From NCBI GenBank assembly GCA_023898385.1, contig CP060220.1:868001-932000 (forward strand): a stretch of DNA of 64,000 bases, given 5' to 3'. Positions 1 through 8,100 of this stretch are shown here, one piece after another. The stretch's first letter is position 1. Each line of letters starts with the position of its first letter. This DNA is from Pseudobdellovibrionaceae bacterium (GTDB lineage Bacteria; Bdellovibrionota; Bdellovibrionia; Bdellovibrionales; UBA1609). Made by a program: the position numbers and the translations under genes. The notes under the pieces were generated by a model. It had not been told where the DNA came from and made no database searches. It saw nothing but the letters and a program-made list of their open reading frames with translations.

Positions 1-162
1 CTTACCATACTGATTTCGAATGCCTCCGCCCGTGGGGCTTACGTGACAGGCCGCACAACTAATTAGGCCATGCTTGGCTGCATACTCTGGCCTCGCCCAA
101 ACAGACACTGATAGTAAAATGGCCCACAACACCAATACAACCTGGGTCGCGCGTTGTTTCAT
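1..162 (-). CDS. secreted c-type cytochrome, N-terminal part (cut by window edge)
   Basis: The frame is open from an ATG at 162 to the window edge and encodes 54 residues. They begin with Lys/Arg, a hydrophobic signal peptide (residues 8-23) ending near VWA-RPEY, and then a CAACH haem c attachment motif (Cys36, Cys39, His40) followed by VSPTGGG. A GGAGGTG ribosome site lies six bases before the ATG. Periplasmic haem attachment is therefore expected; a multihaem protein is possible but the rest lies outside the window. The gene is downstream of and co-oriented with the dihaem cytochrome at 384-1127, so both may serve the same electron-transfer chain. The exact family cannot be told from the fragment. 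Confidence 0.75.
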   Translation of the reverse strand, partial: MKQRATQVVLVLWAILLSVSVWARPEYAAKHGLISCAACHVSPTGGGIRNQYGK

Positions 163-262
163 CTCTTCACCTCCACACCTAGCGCATATTGAATTTTCTA
201 GAGACTTATTAAGACGGCCATAAGTAAGGCCACACACTTATCCCTGCTTTAGGTCACCTTTA

Positions 263-334
263 ATAGATTCTCAATCAAAAAGACCGAGACGTATCCTATT
301 TGATATGTTGGGGTCTATTTGATTGAGAATCTAT
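263..334. repeat. 23-bp inverted repeat between two cytochrome genes
   Basis: The arms 263-285 and 312-334 are complementary at 22 of 23 positions (the inner 17 bases of the distal part are perfect), with a 26-base loop. It lies 49 bases past the stop of the dihaem cytochrome gene and about 100 bases before the next cytochrome start. No long U tract follows on the minus strand, so it is not a typical intrinsic terminator. It could attenuate transcription, bind a dimeric regulator or be a remnant of a small mobile repeat. Confidence 0.7.
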
Positions 335-383
335 AAAATCTAACCCAAATCTGGGCGAATTCGTTGTCTTATTTATGGCCGCC

Positions 384-1127
384 TCAATTTAATCCTGAGA
401 GGTACTCAGACATCTTCTCTATTTCTTCGTCTGTCAATGCGGCAGCCATCCCTTGCATAATAGGATTTACTCGCTGCCCTGAGCGAAAATTCTTAAGTTG
501 ATCCACTAGATAAACTTTTTGTTGTCCAGCCAGGTGCGGAAAATTAGGCACCATCGAATAACCTTTTAGGCCATGACAAGAAGAACACTTCTGCTCAAAA
601 AGAACCTGCCCCGCACTGGGCGCAGGGGCATTCGCAGATTCTACAGGGCCTTTTGACGACTCGTCGTCCACCACTGATTCTCCCACTTGCGGCACCGCAA
701 GTGGTTTTTCGGGGGTGGCCGCCGCAGCCAAGGCATCAGCCACACCCAAGCTTTTAACGAAAACCGTCACATCTTCCACGCCCGACTCACCCAATGGAGC
801 TAACCAAGCGGGCATGGCGTTGACTCCTCCTGCGACCACCTTAGCGATATCTTCAAGAGAGCCCTCGCCGTGCATCCATTCGCCGTCACGCAGATTGGGC
901 CCGACAAGACCCTTCGCATCCGGCCCGTGGCAACCTGAACAATTTTTCTTATAGATTTCTTCGCCTCGAGCCACCTGCTCCGGCGACAAGTCCTCGGTCA
1001 AAACAACTGCAGCAGAATTGGTAGGCTCAATCTCGGGGATCTCTAAATGGCCGTGACCCATACACCCCACAAGGGCGGACACTGCACACAACGACGCCAA
1101 AGTCACAGATAGATTTTTTAGATCCAT
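384..1127 (-). CDS. dihaem c-type cytochrome lipoprotein
   Basis: This 247-residue protein has a type II signal peptide with lipobox LVGC (Cys22), so it should be a membrane-anchored periplasmic lipoprotein. Two class I cytochrome c domains follow. The first carries CSGCH (about residues 63-67) and a CcoP/FixP-like context (GPNL, AMPAWLAPLG with the probable Met ligand). The second carries CSSCH (about 181-185) and a cytochrome c4/c553-like tail (HLAGQ, PIMQGM, LTDEEI). An Ala/Pro-rich linker joins them. AGGTGG seven bases before the ATG supports the start. It probably shuttles electrons to or from a terminal oxidase or reductase; the partner is not visible here. Confidence 0.85.
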   Translation of the reverse strand: MDLKNLSVTLASLCAVSALVGCMGHGHLEIPEIEPTNSAAVVLTEDLSPEQVARGEEIYKKNCSGCHGPDAKGLVGPNLRDGEWMHGEGSLEDIAKVVAGGVNAMPAWLAPLGESGVEDVTVFVKSLGVADALAAAATPEKPLAVPQVGESVVDDESSKGPVESANAPAPSAGQVLFEQKCSSCHGLKGYSMVPNFPHLAGQQKVYLVDQLKNFRSGQRVNPIMQGMAAALTDEEIEKMSEYLSGLN

Positions 1128-1760
1128 TTACGTACCACCTTGAAATAAGAATTTCCTTTTACGGGTGCAATCACAAAGCCATTTGTGGGGCTTTCTTATC
1201 GCTATTTCAAGTGGCCCTGTCATCTCAAAATGTGTTCAGGTCTGAACAATTTACATAAGACAGCCCAATTCTGTAACCGCCCTTGTATACAAACGGAGCC
1301 CATCCGACCACATCCCACCGGCCCAGGACTAGGCAGCTCTATTTTTCTACCCCAGACAGAATCCTTGTAGCTGGCCCTCGCCATGTGCATTTAAGGAGTG
1401 CCCAAGCACTGATTTCATGGTGACGAAAGCTCCTTGCTTTGATGTCTGATCATAATTCGTCTCTCACCGGCGCACCTCGATTCACCCATTTACGGGACCC
1501 TAGCGCACACCGATTCCATTAGTGACCCTGAAATCCCTTACAGCAAGGCGCCTTAGACGTTCTTTGACCCCGAAGAGAGACACCCCATGAAGCCTTCAAA
1601 CCACAGAACATTTTCGCCACAATGAAATCCGCGACTTGCCCTTTAGACGGCCGCCCCATACCTTTACGTACCACTTACAACTCTGGTAGGGATCATCCGA
1701 AAGAAAACAAGATTGAAGGACTCTCTTGATCAACTTAGACAGTGAGATTTGAATATACCT
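1128..1760. other. intergenic stretch without recognisable gene
   Basis: About 630 bases separate the divergent cytochrome gene and lipB. Short frames occur on both strands but none has a plausible start, composition or recognisable product. I see no tRNA, no clear repeat and no intrinsic terminator. Promoters for both flanking genes must lie here, but I could not identify convincing elements. Confidence 0.5.
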
Positions 1761-2540
1761 ATGAGTGAACAGTTCGAGCCGCGCCCCTTTGATGGCAACC
1801 CTCTCAATCAAAACCCCTTGGCCACGGAAATAACCCGTGAGGGCATCCCCTCTCGAGGGTCAAAAAAACCCATGGGCTATTTTACCGCTGACTGGCAGGG
1901 CACTACCAGCTACATCACAGCCTTGAGCCTACAAGAGGGTATGCTGGAACAAGTGAAGCCCCAAAATCAGGGTGTGGTTTTGGGGCTCGAGCACCCCAAA
2001 GTGATCACTTTAGGGATCAGGGGCCAAATAGAAAAAGACCTTTACCGAACCCCGACAGAGTTAAAATCTGAAGGGTTTCAGTTGGCCTCAATAAGACGAG
2101 GAGGGCAGGCCACCCTACATAGTCCGGGACAGCTTGTCATATATCCCATACTCCCCATTAAAAACTGGGGGCTTGGTGTGCGGGAGTATATTCGTATTTT
2201 GGAGAATGTCTGTTTGACCCTGCTTGCAGACCTGGGAGTGAGCGCCACCACCCGGTGTGAGAAGCCCGGGATTTATTCAAGCAGGGGGAAATTGATTTTT
2301 TTCGGCGTGCAGATTTCACGGGGCGTGAGCTTTCATGGCCTGGCTCTTAATTTGAAAAATGACTTAAGTCTGTTTCAGAATATTCGAAGCTGCGGGCAAA
2401 CCTGCGAAACTTTTGACCGATTGTCCGATCATGGCATTCGCCTGGAATCACAAACTCTCTTTGAGCTTTGGTGCAAAAGACTTGATGATCACCTGCGAAA
2501 TAGGTTATCAAAGACTCACCTGAATCATGTTGGGATATAG
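1761..2540 (+). CDS. lipB: octanoyltransferase LipB
   Basis: It transfers octanoyl from acyl carrier protein to lipoyl domains, the first step of lipoate synthesis. The family signature is clear: GLEHPKVITLG, then RRGGQATLHSPGQLVIYP (canonical RGGxxTxHGPGQLVxYP, here Ser for Gly), GKLIFFGVQISRGVSFHG with the conserved Lys, and a Cys in IRSCG as candidate nucleophile. The start is uncertain: TTG 1749, ATG 1761 and ATG 1872 are in frame, and none has a strong ribosome site. ATG 1872 would give about 222 residues, close to the usual family length, so the N-terminal 37 residues may not be translated. The TAG stop lies within the first ten bases of the tRNA-Val gene. Confidence 0.88.
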   Translation: MSEQFEPRPFDGNPLNQNPLATEITREGIPSRGSKKPMGYFTADWQGTTSYITALSLQEGMLEQVKPQNQGVVLGLEHPKVITLGIRGQIEKDLYRTPTELKSEGFQLASIRRGGQATLHSPGQLVIYPILPIKNWGLGVREYIRILENVCLTLLADLGVSATTRCEKPGIYSSRGKLIFFGVQISRGVSFHGLALNLKNDLSLFQNIRSCGQTCETFDRLSDHGIRLESQTLFELWCKRLDDHLRNRLSKTHLNHVGI

Positions 2541-2607
2541 CTCAGTTGGTTAGAGCGCCACGTTGACATCGTGGAGGTCAGCAGTTCGAGTCTGCTTATC
2601 CCAACCA
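2531..2607 (+). tRNA. tRNA-Val (anticodon GAC)
   Basis: A complete cloverleaf of 77 bases can be folded: acceptor TGGGATA/TATCCCA, D stem GCTC/GAGC, anticodon stem CCACG/CGTGG with loop TTGACAT (anticodon GAC), and T stem AGCAG/CTGCT with loop TTCGAGT. The discriminator A and CCA are encoded. Its first ten bases double as the last codons and stop of lipB, so the transcript must be processed by RNase P out of, or be made separately from, the lipB message. Confidence 0.97.
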
Positions 2608-2619
2608 ATTTACAACGCC

Positions 2620-3576
2620 TTAATAGAGTTCCACACGATCGTTTTCTTTAAAACCAGATCCCGAATGGACAATGGCAATCGCGCCGTCTTGACCAAAATA
2701 ACTCACCACTTCGATGGTGCCCTTCATGCGTCCCGGAGCTTGACCGATATAGCGGCCGTTTTCAGGATCAAACACTTCATCTCCCGTTTCGGTCACTTTC
2801 ATGATATCGCCAATTTGCACGCCGGAGAGCCGACCTGCATTGACAAAAATACGCTCGCCAGACACGAGGGCCACGCGCCCCTCCCAATCCAGTTTATCGA
2901 TGGCTTTCATGATAAGTACAGCAGCTCCGTTAAAGGCTTTTTTTGCCGCCGCCAGCACCAGGTTAGGATCATCTTCAAGAAACCGATCACTGTACGTGTA
3001 CTCGGCGACCCGAGTGGTGTAGGCCTCCACCGAAGCACTTCTTGATGTTGAGAGAATCTCTCTCCCGTTGCGAGCCGCGACCACTCGTATTCGAACGGTG
3101 ACATCGGTTCGGGCTTTGATCTTACGAATGATCCCAATCTCGTCACCAATTCGCTGAGCTTTTACTTCTAAAATTTTTCCTTCGATGATGGCTGAGATTC
3201 CCATGTTTTTTGCCACTGCAGCGATTTGCTCTAAGTTATACTCGCGCCGTTCGTTGATGTATTTTCCTAAGTCATGGGGCATATCGCTGTTGTTGACGAT
3301 CACAAAACTTTGCGACGAATACAAGTTTTGGATCAGCGTGCGACGGGCCACTTCCGCCACCTTATCCGACCGCGTGGTTTTTTCATCTAAAAAGGGAGGC
3401 ACAAGTATTCGTTGCCTGAGTGGAGCTCCCTGTCCGCGCGCTTGATGGGTGACCGGATACACTGGCACTTCCACAGCATCGCTGCGTTGCAAATCGGTGA
3501 GACCACAAGCCGGCAGTAGAGAAAAAACCAAACTCAAAAACAGCCATTGTGAATACGAAAAAACAGTATGTTTCAT
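2620..3576 (-). CDS. CsgG/FlgT-like outer-membrane-associated lipoprotein
   Basis: I start the gene at ATG 3576, giving MKHTVFSYSQW and a type II signal peptide with lipobox LPAC; the frame is also open about nine codons upstream. Residues about 55-230 resemble the CsgG/FlgT middle domain (ILVPPF, a Rossmann-like stretch with VARRTLIQNLYSS, MGISAIIEGKI). The last 80 residues (RIFVNAGRLSGVQIGDIMKV, NDRVEL) look like the small beta-barrel C-terminal domain of FlgT. FlgT is a periplasmic H-ring protein of the polar sheathed flagellum in Vibrio. It is the second gene of a minus-strand pair with 3688-4857. The assignment is at fold-family level by reading; I cannot exclude another CsgG-type secretion role. 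Confidence 0.6.
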   Translation of the reverse strand: MKHTVFSYSQWLFLSLVFSLLPACGLTDLQRSDAVEVPVYPVTHQARGQGAPLRQRILVPPFLDEKTTRSDKVAEVARRTLIQNLYSSQSFVIVNNSDMPHDLGKYINERREYNLEQIAAVAKNMGISAIIEGKILEVKAQRIGDEIGIIRKIKARTDVTVRIRVVAARNGREILSTSRSASVEAYTTRVAEYTYSDRFLEDDPNLVLAAAKKAFNGAAVLIMKAIDKLDWEGRVALVSGERIFVNAGRLSGVQIGDIMKVTETGDEVFDPENGRYIGQAPGRMKGTIEVVSYFGQDGAIAIVHSGSGFKENDRVELY

Positions 3577-3687
3577 GTTTTTAGGATAGCAAAGTTGAAG
3601 CAAAAGCCAAACGCCATTCAGGTCCTCTGCCCAGGCTGAATTTTAATGACCTTGACCGACTTGGACTTTTTTAAAGGCACTACAACT

Positions 3688-4857
3688 CTAGCGATGGCTC
3701 ACTGTAAGCTCAATGCCATCAGTGCGAACCTGCGACACCTGGACCTTGAGCGGGGCAAAGGAGCTTTTCGTGATCAATTCGGCTAACTGCTGAGGGTTGG
3801 CCGAGGCATCAAGCTCAAAGGTCACTCGCTCGGGTTCAAAAAGGCGCTCCCTAGCCGTTTTGATGGGCTTCACTTTCTGCACCAGAGTCTGCTTAAATAA
3901 GTTAAGATCTTTATAGTTTAATGAACCAGCAAGCACCAGCTTAACCAAAGAAGATCCGAAGGTTCCCCGCTTCCATGCATCTAATACTTGAACAGCAAGG
4001 TCATCGCCCACCTTTTCTCTGGCCTCACTGAGGCGCTTATGAACAACCTGCCTAAAATCTCCGGCATCAGTTTCATAGCTACGGATAACCTCACCCACAA
4101 CGCGACCATTACCGGAGTGCAAGGCCTCAAGTCTTAAATCGATCCGGTAAGTGTTAATGGCATTCTTCACCCCACTTAAACTCATTTCTCCCCGCACAAC
4201 TATGGGACTATTAAAATACTCTCCCATAATCAACGCATCATCCTTTTGAGGTGTAGTCACCTGCAAGATCTGAGGGACAAGCCCCAAAAAGCCATTCTCC
4301 ACTGGCGACAATCCATAAAATCCTTTATCCCACAGGGCTTCTTTCATCTTCGCCCACAAAGTCATATTGAGCTCAGCCAACAAGGCGTTGTCTTGATCTT
4401 TTGCCTCACTCCACCAACTGTACCCTTGTGAATTTACACGATCCACCACTCGAATCAGCGGCAGAACCTGCGGCAGGCCTTCCATGTCATACAACAACCC
4501 TTCATTGAGCAGCATTTTCTGAAGACTACTGAGCGACAACTTCATAGATACCGGCATAGCCCAACCATCGGCCTCTTTGGCCATACTCCCAGAGTTCATG
4601 GTTAACACATACTTAGAAGAGTTCTTGATGATTTTACTTCTAATAAGGTCCATGTTTCGCGCCGTCTTCGCCTCACCCACGATTTCTTTTATGTATTTCA
4701 GACTCACCTCTTCAATGGCCTGGGTTTCCATCTGCTGCTTGGCACTGCTACGATTGGCCGTGCTGGTCACACCCGAATAATTCACATCCACCACTTCAGA
4801 AGAAAAAGCCAAAGGCGAAAAGAAAAGGAAAAAAACCGCTATCAAGTATGGACGCAA
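3688..4857 (-). CDS. secreted FlgT N-domain-like protein
   Basis: This protein of about 389 residues has a signal peptide (LRPYLIAVFFLFFSPLAFSS). The first 110 mature residues show the FlgT N-terminal pattern: a beta strand, then AKQQMETQAIEEVSLKYI, a long helix and YVLTMNSG followed by a beta strand. The rest (VLPLIRVVDRVNS, IVVRGEMSLSG, YRIDLRLEALHSGNGRVVGEV) resembles a penicillin-binding-lipoprotein/CsgG-like sandwich. The frame opens at TTG 4872, but a GGAGG at 4866-4870 sits on that codon, so translation more likely begins at TTG 4860 or 4857. Together with the downstream lipoprotein it could supply the parts of FlgT as two polypeptides. Function is inferred. Confidence 0.55.
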   Translation of the reverse strand: MRPYLIAVFFLFFSPLAFSSEVVDVNYSGVTSTANRSSAKQQMETQAIEEVSLKYIKEIVGEAKTARNMDLIRSKIIKNSSKYVLTMNSGSMAKEADGWAMPVSMKLSLSSLQKMLLNEGLLYDMEGLPQVLPLIRVVDRVNSQGYSWWSEAKDQDNALLAELNMTLWAKMKEALWDKGFYGLSPVENGFLGLVPQILQVTTPQKDDALIMGEYFNSPIVVRGEMSLSGVKNAINTYRIDLRLEALHSGNGRVVGEVIRSYETDAGDFRQVVHKRLSEAREKVGDDLAVQVLDAWKRGTFGSSLVKLVLAGSLNYKDLNLFKQTLVQKVKPIKTARERLFEPERVTFELDASANPQQLAELITKSSFAPLKVQVSQVRTDGIELTVSHR

Positions 4858-4916
4858 CAAAAGAACCTCCAATCACACATGAGTGGTCAGCTTACCACAA
4901 ACAGGGTTCCAAAACA

Positions 4917-5141
4917 GGGTTCCAGGTCCTAAACCTGGTCACGGAGCATCAAAGAACGCCACCTAGGGGGAGGGGAGGCGCGACGCCAACATCACGATGT
5001 GCATGGCGTATCCGGGTTGCGGCACGAAAGTGACGCAATCCGAAGACGACATGCGGCCACTCGTGCAGTTGGCGTCGCGCCCCCCCTCCCCCTAGGTGGC
5101 GTTCTTTGATGCTCCGTGACCAGGTTTAGGACCTGGAACCC
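4917..5141. repeat. giant palindromic element PAL-1
   Basis: The arms 4917-4990 and 5068-5141 are reverse complements at 73 of 74 positions and enclose a 77-base core (4991-5067). The core itself folds on the plus strand: CACGA/TCGTG, GCAT/ATGC, then GGGTTGCG/CGCAATCC closed by CAC-GAAA-GTG with a GNRA-type tetraloop. The outer end has GGTTCCAGGTCCTAAA and the inner end CGACGCCAAC. The element ends exactly one base before the dnaE stop codon. The left flank carries ACAGGGTTCC twice (4901-4910 and 4914-4923). There is no U tract after the hairpin on either strand. Its core is 76/77 identical to that of PAL-2 at 36808-36884. Confidence 0.95.
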
Positions 5142-8100
5142 TCACACAGACATCTGAAATGAATCCGTATCGCCAAATACTGTGTGAAGCTTTTCAAAAA
5201 ACTCATAAGAGACATGAACGCCCTTGGGCTCTGTCACCTGCAGTCGCACCTGCTTTTTAAGCTCCGGCAGCACCATGTCCATACTCAACCGAGTCTGCCC
5301 TGGACTGTTTGCGATCAACGCCTGCAGCTCTTCCAGATGGGGCGTGATTTTCTCGTCCATTTTCATCACCAACCCCTTTGCTCGCTGCATACAGTCTTCT
5401 AATCGCTCAACTCCATCCACCAAGATTTTCAGACTGTCTCCGTCCTTTTCAAGCTGCCCACTGACAATACTGGCTCCATCGGACTTCAATAGGAGCTCGG
5501 CATTTTTATAGACATCTGGAAAAACCACTAACTCCACCGCTCCAGAAAGACTATCGAGCTGTGCAAAGCACATGCGCGTGCCTTTTTTGGTAATGATTTC
5601 TCGCAAACTCGTCACTATCCCCAAAACCTTTACAGAGGATTTCGACTCCGCCTCTTGTAAACTCTCCACCGTATGGGTGATCCAGGGTTGAGCAATGCGG
5701 TCTAATCCTTTTAAGGGATGATCACTTAGGAAAAAACCTAAAACCTCTTTCTCATAGGAAAGTCGTGCAGAACGAGACCACGGAGAGCATTCGTCGAGGC
5801 GGACTTTTTCTTGCTCCGCCACATTCTCATCAAGAGAGAACAAACTGCTTTGTCCCAACTCCTGATCTTTTTTCGCCCTATCGGCTCGCTCAATAAACTT
5901 CGAATACCCCGCCATAAGTTGAGCTCGATTGGCTCCAAACCCCTCAAAAGCACCGGCCTTAATCAAACATTCCACAGTTTTTTTATTCACCCGACGCAAA
6001 TCCACAACTTCAAAAAACTGCTCTAAACTCTCAAATTCTTTAGTGGCAAGAGACTCCCTCGCCTCCACTATGGACTCCACCGCCGACTGACCCACACCCT
6101 TAATGGCTCCCAGAGAAAAATAAATTTTATTACCCCTCACAGAAAACTTGTAGTCTGAGTGATTGATGTGCGGGGGCAACACCTCGATACTGTGCTTTTG
6201 CGCATCCTTGACGTATTTAACCACTTTGTCGGTATCACTCATCTCTGTGCTGAGCAGGGCTGCAAAAAACTCCACCGGATAGTAGTTTTTGAGATACGCC
6301 GTTTGTGCGGCCACCACACAATAGGCCGCCGCATGCGATTTATTAAAACCATACTTGGCAAATTCGGCCATGGTATCAAATAATTCTTCGGCCTTTTTTA
6401 GATCATGCTGATTTTCTTTGGCCCCTGACAAAAATCGAGTTTTTTGCTCAGCCATGACTTCAGCAATTTTCTTACCCATGGCTCGACGAAGCATATCGGC
6501 TTCACCCAGGCTGTAGTTGGCAATTTTGGCGGCAATGAGCTGCACCTGCTCCTGATAGACCACAATGCCGTAAGTCTCTTTCAGGATCCCCTCAAGCTCA
6601 GGAAACAAATAATCAACTTTTACTTGGCCCTTTTTACGTTTTAAATAATCCGGGATCATGTCCATCGGACCTGGCCGATAGAGGGCATTGATCGCCACGA
6701 TATCTTCAAAACAATTGGGCTGAGCCTTTCGGATCAGATCTGTAATACCCTCGCCTTCAAACTGAAAAATACCTGCCGTATCTCCCTTGCACATGATCTC
6801 GTAGATACCGGGATCTGAGAGAGAAATCTCAGATGTTTTTATTGTCTTATTGCGGTTTTGCGCCACAAGCCTTAAGGCATCGTTGATATGCGTGAGTGTC
6901 TTTAAACCTAAAAAGTCAAATTTGATCAGGCCAATTTTTTCAGCATGTTTCATATCATACTGAACGACATTCTCCCCCTCAACGCCCCTGTACAATGGTG
7001 CATGAGAAACGATACTTCCATCGGCTATAATCACGCCCGCCGCATGAATACCCGCATGCCGAACAAGGCCTTCAATTTTCTGCGCCAAATCCATCAGCGT
7101 ATTCACCTTAGGATCTGTCTCCATCAATTCGCGCATGCGCGGCTCAGTTTCAATGGCTTCCTTGAGGGTGATTCCCAGTTTCTCGGGAACCAGCTTCGCC
7201 ACCACGTCCACTTCGGCATAGGTCATGCCCATAACCCGACCCACATCACGAATGGCGGCACGAGCCTGCAGTTTTCCGTAGGTGATGATCTGAGATACAC
7301 TTTGTTGTCCGTATTTTTGCGTGACGTACTCAATCACTCGCTGCCGATTTTCCTGACAAAAATCAATATCAAAGTCAGGCATGGACACCCGTTCAGGATT
7401 CAAGAATCGCTCAAAGATAAGGTTATAAGGCATGGGATTTAAATCAGTAATCCCCAGTGAATAGGCCACAAGTGAACCCGCTCCCGAACCTCGACCCGGA
7501 CCCACGGGTATGCCGTGGTTTTTCGCCCAACCAATGAAATCTTGAACGATTAGAAAATATCCATTAAAGCCCATGCCATCAATAACATTGAGCTCGTAAT
7601 CCAGCCGCTCAAAATATTTACTCTTATCTTCTTCTGGCACTGTCTCGTTTCTTAGCGCAAGCTCCGCAAATCGCGCCTCTAAACCCTTTTGCGACAAGAA
7701 AGACATCTCTTCTTTTGTGTCTCGACCCTCTGCTGTGGGAAACGACGGCAAGTGGTAAATGGGCTTGCCCTCTGAGTCTTTTAAGTGAAATTTTATGTTA
7801 CATCGATCCGCCACCTCTAAGGTGGTGTCGCAAGCCTTTGGCAAATCCGCAAACAGTTCACGCATTTGCTCGGCACTTTTAAAGTAAAACTGGTCTGACC
7901 CTAACCGGAATCGAGTTTCATCCTGCAAGGTCTTGTTGCTGCCAATGCAAATCAACACTTCTTGCGCAATTTGATCACCCCGCTTGAGGTAATGGACATT
8001 ATTTGCGGCAAGCATTGGTATTTTACGTTCATGAGCCACTTCCATTAGAAAGTGGTTTACGCCATCCCAATCCTTGAGGCCTGTGCGATTCAACTCAAGA

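Noticed and set aside
263..334. Fur box
   Set aside because: The arms only partly resemble the 7-1-7 Fur consensus and are spaced as a hairpin; no iron genes are adjacent.
1185..1370. 61-residue frame between cytochrome and lipB genes
   Set aside because: No ribosome site, no recognisable composition, and similar short frames occur on all strands here.
4917..5141. Retron msr-msd or CRISPR-like interpretation of the palindromes
   Set aside because: No reverse transcriptase, no cas genes and no regularly spaced direct repeats are in the window; only inverted arms with a single core.
4917..5141. PAL-1 as a normal intrinsic terminator
   Set aside because: The hairpin is far too long and neither strand has a U tract after it. 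A role in stopping transcription is possible but not by the standard signal.
6945..7442. 165-residue plus-strand frame within dnaE
   Set aside because: Antisense shadow of a strongly conserved gene, with no ribosome site and odd His-rich composition.
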